Counted from the first letter of the stretch, positions 26,636 to 35,392 are shown. The stretch is DNA of 64,000 bases from Pedobacter fastidiosus (GCF_014306625.1 NZ_JACRYL010000002.1:104516-168515); one strand, 5' to 3'. The notes: a model not told the origin generated them from the letters alone. Numbers and translations are program-made.

Positions 26636-27925
26636 TTACTTTCTATCTTTTATATCAACAAATTCTCTATCCGTTTCACCTACATAAATTTGGCGTGGGC
26701 GACCAATTGGCTCTTTGTTTTCATGCATTTCTTTCCATTGTGCAATCCATCCCGGTAAACGACCTAAGGCAAATAGTACCGTAAACATTTCTGAAGGGAA
26801 ACCTAAGGCACGATAGATAATTCCAGAATAGAAATCTACGTTTGGATATAATTTACGATCGATAAAATATTGATCTGTTAAAGCGGCTTCTTCTAATTTT
26901 TTTGCAATTTCTAAAATTGGATCATCTATACCTAAATTTTCTAGAATATCATCGCAGGCTTTTTTAATGATTTTAGCACGAGGATCGAAGTTTTTATAAA
27001 CTCTGTGGCCAAAACCCATCATTCTGAAAGAATCGTTTTTGTCTTTGGCTTTGTTGATCCATTTTTCAGTATCTCCCCCATCTGCTTTAATTAATTCAAG
27101 CATATCAATCACCGCTTGGTTGGCGCCACCGTGAAGTGGACCCCAAAGTGCTGCGATACCAGCTGATATTGATGCATAAAGATTACAATCTGAAGAACCA
27201 ACAATTCTTACAGTAGAAGCCGAACAATTTTGCTCGTGATCTGCATGTAGAATCAACAATTTGTTCATTGCACTTACAACGATCGGATTTACATCATAAT
27301 CTTCGGTACGCTGTCCAAAAGTCATCCAAAGGAAATTGGTAACATAGTCATATTTATTTTTTGGATAAATAAGCGGATGACCTAACGATTTTTTATAAAT
27401 GAAAGAAACGATTGTAGGTAATTTTGCCAACAATTTAATTATGGTTAAATCTTGTTCTTCAGCAGTTTGATTAGGTTTTAAACACTCAGGGTAAAATGTA
27501 GAAAGAGAAAATATTAACGAACCTAACTGACCCATTGGATGAGATCTCGATGGATAACCATCAAAGAACTTTTTCATGTCTTCATGGATCAAAGTATGTT
27601 TGCTAATCTCACCTTGAAAACCTTCAAGCTCTGCTTGAGTAGGCAAATTTCCGTACACAATTAGATAAGCAACTTCTAAGAAGCTAGATTTTTCTGCAAG
27701 TTGTTCGATAGAATAACCTCTATATTTCAGAATTCCTTTTTCTCCATCTAAAAAAGTGATTTTACTTTTCGTAGATCCTGTATTTTTAAAACCAGTATCT
27801 AATGTTATAAAACCTGTTAAATCTCTTAATTTTGAAATATCAATGGCCTTTTCGTCTTCTGTTCCTGTAATTACTGGCAATTCAATCGTCTTACCATCAA
27901 CTTTAATCTCTGCAATATCTGACAT
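26636..27925 (-). CDS. gltA: Citrate synthase (type II, hexameric type)
   Basis: First enzyme of the citric acid cycle, condensing oxaloacetate with acetyl-CoA. 429 aa, the length of the NADH-sensitive gram-negative type. Evidence includes FITLDTGFKNTGSTKSKITFLDGEKGILKYRGYSIEQLAE near the N-terminus, LHADHEQNCSASTVRIVGSS with a catalytic His, AGIAALWGPLHGGANQAV, MGFGHRVYKNFDPRAKIIKK and the catalytic Asp region LYPNVDFYSGIIYRALG, then PIGRPRQIYVG. It appears to be transcribed alone. Confidence 0.97.
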   Translation of the reverse strand: MSDIAEIKVDGKTIELPVITGTEDEKAIDISKLRDLTGFITLDTGFKNTGSTKSKITFLDGEKGILKYRGYSIEQLAEKSSFLEVAYLIVYGNLPTQAELEGFQGEISKHTLIHEDMKKFFDGYPSRSHPMGQLGSLIFSLSTFYPECLKPNQTAEEQDLTIIKLLAKLPTIVSFIYKKSLGHPLIYPKNKYDYVTNFLWMTFGQRTEDYDVNPIVVSAMNKLLILHADHEQNCSASTVRIVGSSDCNLYASISAGIAALWGPLHGGANQAVIDMLELIKADGGDTEKWINKAKDKNDSFRMMGFGHRVYKNFDPRAKIIKKACDDILENLGIDDPILEIAKKLEEAALTDQYFIDRKLYPNVDFYSGIIYRALGFPSEMFTVLFALGRLPGWIAQWKEMHENKEPIGRPRQIYVGETDREFVDIKDRK

Positions 27926-28056
27926 ATTATTGTATTGTGTTTATAGCTTCTAAATTATATAAAAATTAGTATACATGCATAGCAAATCTGTTAAATTAAT
28001 GTGAAATATTAGTCAAATAGACGTAACAATCATGCTTAATTAAACCCAATTATTTT

Positions 28057-28584
28057 CTATTTTGCTTTTATCTCTTCAACCACTCTCCCACACTCTAGCA
28101 TATTTTTTCCGTAATAAGGATTTTTAATCTCCTTTTCTGTTGATAACCAATCTCCCCCATCACCTTTATTTGCCATTGGGCAATGCTGAACGTAAATGGT
28201 TCCGGTAGATACATCTGTATTTTTAAATAAAGCGATTAAATCTGCACTCAAAACTGTAAAATCTTTTCTTTGAGATTTTAAATCAGCAACTGATGAGATT
28301 TTCTTAGCCACATCCGCCGTCATTTCGCAACCTTTATAATCAGCTAAACTTGTTTGTAAAGAAGAAGCTGATTTTTGTACTCCGGCAGAATCAGATTTTA
28401 CAAGGGCATTTTTAAGATCGATATACTGTGCAAAAATTACTCCTGCTTTTTCATTTTTTAAGGACACTGTATTTACAGCAACCGAATCTTTAATAGTTGA
28501 ATCTTTTGATACTACTGATTTTTTCTCTGCTTGATTGCAGGCCATTAAAGTAGCTAGTATGGCGATTCCGAATATTCGTTTCAT
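28057..28584 (-). CDS. DUF3347 lipoprotein
   Basis: 175-aa exported lipoprotein. The ATG at 28584 starts a signal peptide with a lipobox (MKRIFGIAILATLMAC, Cys16); the TTG-initiated extension to 28605 is not needed. Residues about 50-170 match DUF3347, a helical domain often found in copper-associated and efflux-linked periplasmic proteins: FAQYIDLKNALVKSDSAGVQKSASSLQTSL, FTVLSADLIALF and YVQHCPMANKGDGGDWLSTEKEIKNPYYGKNMLECG. The CPMA...NPYYG..M pattern with Cys, His and Met could bind copper (inference). No metal-transport gene is adjacent. Confidence 0.85.
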   Translation of the reverse strand: MKRIFGIAILATLMACNQAEKKSVVSKDSTIKDSVAVNTVSLKNEKAGVIFAQYIDLKNALVKSDSAGVQKSASSLQTSLADYKGCEMTADVAKKISSVADLKSQRKDFTVLSADLIALFKNTDVSTGTIYVQHCPMANKGDGGDWLSTEKEIKNPYYGKNMLECGRVVEEIKAK

Positions 28585-28630
28585 GCTATTTGGTTTTGTG
28601 CTCAAAATAGCAATTAAAATATTAAAACAA

Positions 28631-28663
28631 TAAAAAAAGCCCTACAAATTGCAGGGCTTTCAA
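28631..28663 (-). terminator. Terminator after outer membrane barrel gene 1
   Basis: On the minus strand AAAGCCCT and AGGGCTTT enclose a 9-nt loop and are followed by a T-run, 20 nt after the stop at 28681. Confidence 0.85.
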
Positions 28664-28680
28664 AATATATGATGATTAAA

Positions 28681-29238
28681 TTATAGTTTGAAGTTATAAG
28701 CTATTCTTAAAGCGTATTGACCAGTTTGTCTGAAATATGTTGTCGATCCACTATCGTTAACATATCCTTCATATCTTACACCAAGATCTAATCCATTGTT
28801 CCACTCATAACCGAAACCGCCTGTGTAAATAAAATTAGTTTTTGCGCCATCTTGAATTGCAATACCTGCACCGGCCTCAGTTGCTATGTACATTCTTTTA
28901 ATCGCAAAAACTTTAACACCACCTTTAACTGGAATAAAATCTGGATCTAAAGAATTATTTTTACCCATTAGTTTTGTGTAACCACCAGAAGCTGTAATAG
29001 CAACATCTTTTGTTAAGTCCCATTGTAATTTCAAATCAGCGCCATAAGCGTAATCCATTGGAGATTTGTCTCTAAACAAACCACCACTAATTCCTACTCC
29101 AACTTTAAATCCCATTCCACTATCCATCATTGTAGAAGTAGTAGACATTGTTTCAGTGGTTTGTGCCTTTAAATTAGTTGCTGTAAATAATGCAAGTGCA
29201 GCTAAAGAAGTTGCAAAAATTTTAGTAATTGTTTTCAT
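28681..29238 (-). CDS. Outer membrane beta-barrel protein, paralogue 1
   Basis: 185 aa with signal peptide MKTITKIFATSLAALALFTATNLKAQ. The rest alternates hydrophobic and polar residues as in an eight-strand barrel (GFKVGVGISGGLFRD, AYGADLKLQWDLTKDVAITASGGYTKL, GVKVFAIKRMYIATEAGAGIA) and ends in an aromatic/hydrophobic C-terminus (ALRIAYNFKL), as outer membrane proteins do. No enzymatic motif. It shares signal peptide, GYTxLxGK, GVKxF and LDLGVxYEG with the protein encoded at 29392-29904, so the two arose by tandem duplication. Each has its own terminator, so they are separate transcripts. Confidence 0.85.
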   Translation of the reverse strand: MKTITKIFATSLAALALFTATNLKAQTTETMSTTSTMMDSGMGFKVGVGISGGLFRDKSPMDYAYGADLKLQWDLTKDVAITASGGYTKLMGKNNSLDPDFIPVKGGVKVFAIKRMYIATEAGAGIAIQDGAKTNFIYTGGFGYEWNNGLDLGVRYEGYVNDSGSTTYFRQTGQYALRIAYNFKL

Positions 29239-29342
29239 GTTAAGATAATTTAAGTTATTAATTAAGGGTTTTGCTATATATACGAAAGAATATACAGAAT
29301 GGATTTTTTAGTTTTCATTTTTTTCAGAATGTTTTATAACTA

Positions 29343-29372
29343 AAAAATCCCCCAAGTTATTGGAGGATTTTG
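29343..29372 (-). terminator. Terminator after outer membrane barrel gene 2
   Basis: Minus-strand hairpin AAAATCCTCC / GGGGGATTTT followed by T-rich sequence, 20 nt after the stop at 29392. Confidence 0.8.
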
Positions 29373-29391
29373 GTATTCAAGTAAAGAGTTC

Positions 29392-29904
29392 TTACAAACT
29401 GAAACCGTAAGCTAAACGAAGACCGAAAAATCCAGTACTCGTACTGTTTTTAGCAAGTCCTTCATATTTAACACCTAAATCTAAGCCATTACTCCAAGCA
29501 TAACCAATAGCAGGAGAATATACAAATGATGTTCCTGAACCTTCTTTAGTTCCGAAGCCAGCACCAAGCTCAGCTAAACCATATACTCCAGCTCCAGAAT
29601 CGTTAAAGAAATACTTAACACCGGCCTTAACGGGAATATAACCATAACTAGGGAAATCAATGCCTGTATTCCCAATTTCTTTTCCACTTAAATGTGTATA
29701 TCCTGCGGTGATTGGAATAGATAATTGTTTATCGATATCAAATTGGTAACGTAAATCTGCACCGAGAGCTACACTATATGCATCGCTAGTTGGTATGCCA
29801 GCAGTAATTCCTACTCCTAATTTTGATTGTGCATTTGCATTTGTAGTAATAAATAGTGCTACAACAGCTGCTGAAGTAGCAAGAATTTTAGTAATTGTTT
29901 TCAT
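29392..29904 (-). CDS. Outer membrane beta-barrel protein, paralogue 2
   Basis: 170 aa with signal peptide MKTITKILATSAAVVALFITTNANAQ, nearly identical at its start to that of paralogue 1. Predicted small barrel: KLGVGITAGIPTSDAYSVALGADLRYQFDIDKQLSIPITAGYTHLSGK, GVKYFFNDSGAGVYGLAELGAGFG, LDLGVKYEG and the terminal FFGLRLAYGFSL. It is shorter than its neighbour by about 15 residues, mainly in the loops. Role unknown; possibly an envelope-integrity or adhesion barrel. Confidence 0.85.
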   Translation of the reverse strand: MKTITKILATSAAVVALFITTNANAQSKLGVGITAGIPTSDAYSVALGADLRYQFDIDKQLSIPITAGYTHLSGKEIGNTGIDFPSYGYIPVKAGVKYFFNDSGAGVYGLAELGAGFGTKEGSGTSFVYSPAIGYAWSNGLDLGVKYEGLAKNSTSTGFFGLRLAYGFSL

Positions 29905-30031
29905 TTTAAATATATTATTTTTTGAGTTAACTAATATACTGCCACAATTACAAAACCTGTGCCAAAAGGCCTTTTTAAGCAGCTTTTCACGTATAAATAT
30001 GTCAAACCAAGCTCATAAAATATTATAAATT

Positions 30032-30949
30032 TTAATCTAAAACTTTTTCAATTATTTCGTGTTTTAAGAGGTTAAGATTTTCCGATGCATCAAGCCAATT
30101 AATTATAACCCCATCTTTTTCCATCTTTCTAAAAAAGGTATTCTGTCGCTTTGCATATTGGCAAATTGCAATCCCGAGTTTTAATTTTAGTTCGTCAAAA
30201 TTCAGATTACCACCTAGATAGTTAACAATAAACTTATATTCTAAACCATAAAAAATTAAAGTTTCTGCTGATACACCATTATCAAGCAATTGTTCAACCT
30301 CTTGGATCATTCCATCTGACAGCCTTTTTTCTAAACGATCTATAATTTTAGCTCTAGTTACCTCAATCTGATTCTTAAGTCCAAAAATTATAGGTTTTAA
30401 AATTGGTCTTTCTGGGACTTCGATAGAATTGTGTTTCAAAAACGCTACAATTTCAATTGCTCTTATTAATCTTTTTTTAGAGGACAGATCAAACTTATCT
30501 ATATTAGTACACTCAGAATGAAGTTTTACAATTAATTCTTCTTTTGATAGAGGCTCAAGATTATTTCTTAAGTCTTCATTCGCGGGAACCGCAGTATAAG
30601 GTTGATTTTGCAATAAGCTATGAATGTACATTCCCGTACCGCCACATAAAATCGGGATTCTTCCTCTTTTAGTAATACTTTCAAAGGCATCAAAAAAATC
30701 ATTCTTGAAAGCATCTACATGATATCGTTCTCCAGGTTCGAGTATGTTTATTAAATGATAAGGAATGGATTTATCGCCAATTTGGTATTCAGCTAAATCC
30801 TTCCCAGTACCAAGATCCATTTGCTTAAATATTTGCCTGCTATCTGCACTGATAATTTCACCATCTAAATCGTTGGCCAAAGTTACGGCCAGTTTGGTTT
30901 TCCCAGACGCTGTTGCCCCTAAAATTATAATTAGATTATGATCGGTCAT
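30032..30949 (-). CDS. miaA: tRNA dimethylallyltransferase
   Basis: Adds a dimethylallyl group to A37 of tRNAs reading UNN codons. 305 aa. P-loop LGATASGKTKLAVTLA (residues 10-25), ISADSRQIFKQMDLGTGKD, PYHLINILEPGERYHVDAFKNDF, LCGGTGMYIHSLL, KKRLIRAIEI and the C-terminal QYAKRQNTFFRK, all family signatures. It begins 1 nt after the stop of the upstream gene (30951-31748), so they form a tight operon. Confidence 0.96.
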   Translation of the reverse strand: MTDHNLIIILGATASGKTKLAVTLANDLDGEIISADSRQIFKQMDLGTGKDLAEYQIGDKSIPYHLINILEPGERYHVDAFKNDFFDAFESITKRGRIPILCGGTGMYIHSLLQNQPYTAVPANEDLRNNLEPLSKEELIVKLHSECTNIDKFDLSSKKRLIRAIEIVAFLKHNSIEVPERPILKPIIFGLKNQIEVTRAKIIDRLEKRLSDGMIQEVEQLLDNGVSAETLIFYGLEYKFIVNYLGGNLNFDELKLKLGIAICQYAKRQNTFFRKMEKDGVIINWLDASENLNLLKHEIIEKVLD

Positions 30950-30950
30950 G

Positions 30951-31748
30951 CTAAAACTTCAATAAATATTTTAAGCTTCCAGTATTGAAAACTGAAGTGT
31001 CATTTTCTTGCTGTAGATTCTTTATTAATTCACGATCAAGGCTTTCATTTAATGTAAAAAACTGCGGTGCTAAAGAATCCGTCTGCTTAAAGCCTAATTT
31101 TATATAAGCCTCTCCTGCCGACCAGTCTTTATCTGCATAAGTCATGATATCATTAGGCTTATATAAGTCATAAAAAGCAGAAATTAATTTGCTTAATCCG
31201 CCCGTTACTGAAAAACCAGCCCTAACAGCAAAGCGAATGAGCTCGGCAGATTTATAATTTTCGGTGTGATTCATTCTTCTCAAAGCCGAAAATGTAGCAA
31301 CTGCAACCAATTCATCGTTAAGGAATAATCCTAATTTATAGCGACTGCTTACATAGCCTTGTAGGTGGTTTGTATTGATAAAGCATTCGGCAACTGGTTT
31401 GGTTAACTTTTCTATTTTGGTTTTTCTTCCGTGAATTTTAGTATTTAATCCAATAATAGATTTTAACCGGGCCAAAACCTGTATCTTTTTTGTTAACCAA
31501 ACATCTTCCCATAAATGAATAAGCTTTAGGTTTTTAAGGGAATAGTTTTGTTGAAGATTAATAAGAGTTTCTGGACTTGAAGGAGTGTTGAGATTAATTA
31601 GATTAATAATGAGGCCATTGATATTAATAAATTGAAATCCATCTTTTTCTTCATAAACGGAATGAATTCCATTTTCATTTATCGCTAATAGAACCTCATT
31701 ATGCCAATTTTTAAGCTGATAAGTTTTTTTAGAAATGGAATTCTTCAA
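30951..31748 (-). CDS. Protein resembling phage endonuclease-associated GNAT-like proteins
   Basis: 265 aa. The only start is a TTG at 31748, because a stop lies directly upstream and no early ATG exists. The N-terminal part ends in LKLIHLWEDVWLTKKIQVLARLKSIIG, like the IHxWEDxW region found in phage homing-endonuclease-like proteins. The C-terminal part (about residues 125-235: NHLQGYVSSRYKLGLFLNDELVAVATFS, AELIRFAVRAGFSVTGGLSKLISAF, DIMTYADKDWSAGEAYIKLGF) looks like an acetyltransferase-type fold seen in phage proteins. I do not know its function. The tight link to miaA hints at a nucleic-acid role, but this is inference. It does not look truncated. Confidence 0.55.
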   Translation of the reverse strand: MKNSISKKTYQLKNWHNEVLLAINENGIHSVYEEKDGFQFININGLIINLINLNTPSSPETLINLQQNYSLKNLKLIHLWEDVWLTKKIQVLARLKSIIGLNTKIHGRKTKIEKLTKPVAECFINTNHLQGYVSSRYKLGLFLNDELVAVATFSALRRMNHTENYKSAELIRFAVRAGFSVTGGLSKLISAFYDLYKPNDIMTYADKDWSAGEAYIKLGFKQTDSLAPQFFTLNESLDRELIKNLQQENDTSVFNTGSLKYLLKF

Positions 31749-31812
31749 TCACAGTTAATTTTGTACAGGTTTGAGAAATATCAAAGCTGGCACAAATTTA
31801 ATCAACAGGATA

Positions 31813-32190
31813 TTAAATCCACTCTTTTTCTTTAAAGTTGTTGTGAACAATTTCAATCAGAACTTCAATTTCTTTAAGCTTTTCATCATCCAATTCTGAA
31901 ATTGATAGCCCAGAGTTATCATCCCCAAAGCTTTGCAAATCCTGATTATTCGCATTAAATTCAGAAGTATTTAGCTTAATCTCTACGCTACTTCCATTAA
32001 TATAAATGCCTGCAAAAAAGCGTTCTGTAATTTTTTCACCTTTTACCTCAATATTTTTTTCGCTATATAAATCATAACCATTCTCTGAGTTTTCATGAAC
32101 AGTATATCCGCGAGTAGCATAAGGTTGTAGTCCAGCCCTAATGGTTTGAAAAATTTCTACAAGGTCTGTTTTCATAGTTGGAGTTTGCAT
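31813..32190 (-). CDS. Hypothetical protein, 125 aa
   Basis: Not recognised. Soluble, acidic, no signal peptide or membrane segment. The N-terminal DLVEIFQTIRAGLQPYATRGYTVHENSENGYDLYSEKNIEVKGEKITERFFAGIYINGSSVEIKLN looks like an alpha/beta fold with antiparallel strands, and the C-terminal segment is a predicted amphipathic helix (DDEKLKEIEVLIEIVHNNF). A second in-frame Met lies at 32175. Normal codon use and a complete frame support a real gene. It lies about 64 nt upstream of the TTG-started gene on the same strand. Confidence 0.65.
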   Translation of the reverse strand: MQTPTMKTDLVEIFQTIRAGLQPYATRGYTVHENSENGYDLYSEKNIEVKGEKITERFFAGIYINGSSVEIKLNTSEFNANNQDLQSFGDDNSGLSISELDDEKLKEIEVLIEIVHNNFKEKEWI

Positions 32191-32232
32191 ATATAATTAA
32201 ACACAGCAACCCAACTATTGTTTAAATTTTTG

Positions 32233-33324
32233 TTAATCTAGCCACCACTTTTGAACAGGCTTATTTTGATTTAAAATAATGGTTTCACCTAGTTTTGGCG
32301 TAACGATTGGGAAGTTCTGTTTCTCTGCCTCAGCAACAACTCTAGAAATTGGTTCATCCCAAGTATGCATAGCCAAACTGAATTTCCCCCAATGCACTGG
32401 CATTAAAACTTTTGCTTTTAAATCCTTTGCGGCCTCAACTACTTCTTCTGGAAACATATGAATATAAGGCCAATAGGCATTATATTGTCCACATTCCAAT
32501 AGCGCTAAATCGAATGGACCATGCGCTTCACCTATCGATTTAAAGTGGGTATCGTATCCAGAATCTCCACCTAAAAAAAGTTTATATTGATCAGTTTTCA
32601 GCACAAATGCCGACCAAGCTGTTTGGTTTCTTTTAAACTTGCGTCCGGTAAAATGCCTTGCAGGCAAAGCAGTAAAATTTAAACCATCAGCCAACGAAAT
32701 TGACTGATTCCAAGTAAGCTCATTAATTTTGTTTGCTGATATTCCCCATTTTTCCAAATGAGAACCAACGCCTAAAGAGGTTACAATCTGCGTGGCTTCT
32801 GGTGCAATTTTTAAAATACTTTGGTAATCCAAATGATCGTAATGATCATGAGTAATCAGTAAAACATCGATATTTTTAAAATCAGACGCTTTTATAACCT
32901 CAGTTCCTGGAAACGCCTTACTCCCAATAAACGAAAATGGTGATGGCGTTCTACTAAAAATGGGATCAACTAAAATCCTTTGTCCATTAATTTTAATTAG
33001 ATAAGATGAATGACCAAACCAAATTATTTCAGGTTCATCACTAATTTGCTTTTCTTTTAACGCTGGAGTAATAAATTCGAGTGGTTTCGTTGGAATTCGA
33101 TTTGGATGCTTTTCGAAAAGAAATGCACGCAAAACTTTAAAAAAACTAACTCCTTCTGGCTGCATCGGAGTTATCGATAAATTTTGAATTGCGCCATCAC
33201 GATAGTTTGGCAACTGTTTAATTTTATTTAGCCTTTCACCATTTGGTAAAGTTCCAAAAACAGGAAGATTGGTTACAATAAAAAATATCGCGACAAGCGC
33301 CATGAGAATATAAATAGCTAACAT
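32233..33324 (-). CDS. Membrane-anchored MBL-fold hydrolase (UlaG/NAPE-PLD-like)
   Basis: 363 aa. One N-terminal transmembrane anchor (residues 2-22) precedes a metallo-beta-lactamase domain. Metal-binding motifs: HDHYDHLDYQS (HxHxDH), the conserved WFGHSSYLIKINGQRILVDPIFS opening, FLGGDSGYD (Asp) and MPVHWGKFSLAMHTW with the late His. This arrangement is that of the lactamase_B_2 group including NAPE-hydrolysing phospholipase D and YfhI/UlaG-like enzymes. The substrate is probably a phosphodiester or lipid, but this cannot be fixed from sequence. Upstream lies about 250 nt of non-coding sequence. Confidence 0.85.
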   Translation of the reverse strand: MLAIYILMALVAIFFIVTNLPVFGTLPNGERLNKIKQLPNYRDGAIQNLSITPMQPEGVSFFKVLRAFLFEKHPNRIPTKPLEFITPALKEKQISDEPEIIWFGHSSYLIKINGQRILVDPIFSRTPSPFSFIGSKAFPGTEVIKASDFKNIDVLLITHDHYDHLDYQSILKIAPEATQIVTSLGVGSHLEKWGISANKINELTWNQSISLADGLNFTALPARHFTGRKFKRNQTAWSAFVLKTDQYKLFLGGDSGYDTHFKSIGEAHGPFDLALLECGQYNAYWPYIHMFPEEVVEAAKDLKAKVLMPVHWGKFSLAMHTWDEPISRVVAEAEKQNFPIVTPKLGETIILNQNKPVQKWWLD

Positions 33325-33548
33325 TTATTAAAAAATTTTAGCCAATGTACGAATACAAAATTTATTAAACTGTTAGCCAAATATCCTTTTTAGCTGGATA
33401 TTCTTAACTATTAAAAAAAGATCAAGAACAAAGGTTACGGTAAATTTTATACCTTTATACGGGTTTAAAACATTATAGCTTAGATAACTTACTGTTTTGC
33501 AGTTTAGAATTTATTCTTTACGGCATGGTTAATTCCAAAACCTTTAAC

Positions 33549-33586
33549 GGGAAGTGGTACGAACACTTCTCGTTTTTTTATGCCCT
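33549..33586. terminator. Hairpin at the end of the sigma factor gene
   Basis: CGGGAAGTG and CACTTCTCG flank a 7-nt loop and are followed by GTTTTTTTAT on the plus strand. The hairpin touches the sigma gene's stop codon at 33578. Confidence 0.6.
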
Positions 33587-34117
33587 AACCCTTGTTCTTA
33601 ATCTTTGATAAGCCATTTGGAGTTGATTTTTTATAGTCTGTTCTGAAAGCGAAAGTCCAGTTGCAATTTGTTTTATTGAAAGTTCTTCCTCTTTTTTTAA
33701 GTTATAAATCTCTTTCATTCTGGGTGGCATCCTTTCAATTTCTCTGTTTATAATATGCTTTAGTTCTTTTTCAATAATGATATTTTGAGCATTTGAGTCG
33801 GATACGATTCCAAATGAAGACAGGCTGATGATGTAGCGAGAACGGACCTCGTCTTTTTCGTAAAACTTTAAAGTTTTATTTTTTAGAATAGCATACAAAT
33901 AAGCCAGAACACTTTCCTTAGGATTTATTGTGTCCAATTTATCCCAAAAAGATATAAATGAATCTTGAACCAAATCTTGCACCATGCTTTTGCATTGACC
34001 TTTCTTTACAGCATGCTGATAAAGAGTGTTCCAATATGCATTAAAAACCATTTGAATAGCTTTGTGCTTATCGCATTTTACAAGTTTAAAAAATTCAGTT
34101 TCCAGCGTATTCTTCAT
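33578..34117 (-). CDS. ECF-type RNA polymerase sigma factor
   Basis: 179 aa with sigma-70 region 2 (about residues 15-85: NAYWNTLYQHAVKKGQ, VQDLVQDSFISFWDKLD, AYLYAILKNKTLKFYEKDEVR) and region 4 (about 115-175: MPPRMKEIYNLKKEEELSIKQIATGLSLSEQTIKNQLQMAYQRLRTRV). This is the Bacteroidetes group usually paired with FecR-like anti-sigma factors and SusC receptors. None is adjacent here, so it is an orphan sigma factor with unknown regulon. It diverges from the lacI-family gene. Confidence 0.88.
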   Translation of the reverse strand: MKNTLETEFFKLVKCDKHKAIQMVFNAYWNTLYQHAVKKGQCKSMVQDLVQDSFISFWDKLDTINPKESVLAYLYAILKNKTLKFYEKDEVRSRYIISLSSFGIVSDSNAQNIIIEKELKHIINREIERMPPRMKEIYNLKKEEELSIKQIATGLSLSEQTIKNQLQMAYQRLRTRVRA

Positions 34118-34294
34118 ACAGTAATTTTAAAATACCCTTTAATTAAAAGGCCATTTAACTATTAATTATTGGGGAGTTTTCATTCCAAACTATAATATCA
34201 AACGCACTTAATTTTCTCCAATTATGCTCGTTTTATTCATCGAATCTATATATATTTATATATTGCGCCGAAGAAACAAGCTAAAAAAAACACG

Positions 34295-34304
34295 CAAACG
34301 TTTG
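34295..34304. promoter_or_regulatory. Putative LacI-family operator upstream of the regulator gene
   Basis: CAAACGTTTG is a perfect 10-bp palindrome with the central CG typical of LacI-family sites, 54 nt before the regulator ATG. The extended sequence CGCAAACGTTTGATT recurs in inverted orientation at 35381-35390. Confidence 0.65.
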
Positions 34305-34358
34305 ATTAAGCTAATAAACTACCCCTACTAAAAATTTTATATTGTTTTAATAATTAAA

Positions 34359-35372
34359 ATGCAATCGAAACCCACAACGATAAAGGAAATCGCCAAAATT
34401 TTAAATATTTCTCCATCTAGTGTTTCTAGAGGTTTACACGATCATCCAAGTATTGGTGCCGTTACCAGAGAAAAAATTAAGCAATTGGCCAAATCGCTCA
34501 ATTATGAACCAAATAATACAGCGATTCTTTTTCAGAAAGGGAAAACCTATACTATCGGTGTAATTTTACCTGAACTTTCTGAACATTTTTTTTCTACAGC
34601 CATTTCTGCAATTGAAGATGAGCTTTTAAAGAAAAACTATACTGTAATTTTTGCTCAATCTCACGATAGTTACGAACAAGAAGTTAGATTAGTAGAAAAG
34701 ATGAAAAACCAACGTGTTGATGGACTCTTAGTTTCCATCAGTAAGGATACTTCTAAGTTTGATCACTTTGAAAAACTCAGCTCTTTTAATATTCCAGTTG
34801 TATTTTTTGATCGGATTCCACCTTTTAAAAATGTGCACTACGTAGCTTGTAGTATAGAAAATGCAACAATCAAAGCAGTAAATTTCCTGTTAAAAAAGGG
34901 TCATAGAACTATTGCAATGATTAATGGACCAACCACTTTATTTGCGAGTAACGAGCGTAAAGATGGTTATATGCAAGCCATTACCTTTAACCGTTTAAAG
35001 TACGATCCATCGTTAATTGTTAATTGCGATTTAACTGAACAAGGCACTATTGATGCTGCAAATCAATTTATAAATCATAAAAGAAAACCAACTGCCATTG
35101 TTGCTTTTAATGATTATTTGGCACTTTTTTTAATAAAATATCTAAAAAAATTAAATATTATTCAAGATTTTGATTTGGTGAGCTATGCCAATTTACCCAT
35201 CATTAGCTATATCGATAACTCTCCCATTGCGTCGGTTGAGCAATATCCATATTTGCAAGGACAAAAAGCTGCAAACATTTTGCTCGATTTAATAAATGCA
35301 CCTAACGCAGAAAACCAAGCCTATTACAATACAATTGTAGAATCGGATTTGGTTATAAACGAAGACAAATAA
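34359..35372 (+). CDS. LacI-family transcriptional regulator
   Basis: 337 aa. The N-terminal helix-turn-helix and hinge (TIKEIAKILNISPSSVSRGLHDHPSIGAVTREKIKQLAKSLNYEPN) is followed by a periplasmic-binding-protein-like effector domain (YTIGVILPELSEHFFSTAISAIEDEL, QRVDGLLVSISKD, VVFFDRIPPF, AIVAFNDYLALFLIKYL). Effectors are usually sugars or their phosphates. No sugar-uptake gene is adjacent, so it may act elsewhere as well as on itself. Identical palindromes lie on each side of the gene. Confidence 0.93.
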   Translation: MQSKPTTIKEIAKILNISPSSVSRGLHDHPSIGAVTREKIKQLAKSLNYEPNNTAILFQKGKTYTIGVILPELSEHFFSTAISAIEDELLKKNYTVIFAQSHDSYEQEVRLVEKMKNQRVDGLLVSISKDTSKFDHFEKLSSFNIPVVFFDRIPPFKNVHYVACSIENATIKAVNFLLKKGHRTIAMINGPTTLFASNERKDGYMQAITFNRLKYDPSLIVNCDLTEQGTIDAANQFINHKRKPTAIVAFNDYLALFLIKYLKKLNIIQDFDLVSYANLPIISYIDNSPIASVEQYPYLQGQKAANILLDLINAPNAENQAYYNTIVESDLVINEDK

Positions 35373-35380
35373 TTTTAAAT

Positions 35381-35390
35381 CAAACGTTTG
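35381..35390. promoter_or_regulatory. Second LacI-family operator, downstream of the regulator gene
   Basis: CAAACGTTTG again, 9 nt after the regulator stop and 3 nt before the convergent AraC gene's stop. Its flanks mirror those of the upstream site (AATCAAACGTTTGCG is the reverse complement of the upstream CGCAAACGTTTGATT). Confidence 0.6.
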
Positions 35391-35392
35391 CG

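Noticed and set aside
30951..31748. Prophage remnant around the miaA neighbour
   Set aside because: Only one phage-like gene is present, in an operon with miaA, with no integrase, attachment site or other phage genes.
33325..33577. Possible small RNA between the MBL-fold gene and the sigma factor
   Set aside because: Apart from the hairpin at the sigma gene's end, no promoter or stable structure with coding or RNA features could be supported.
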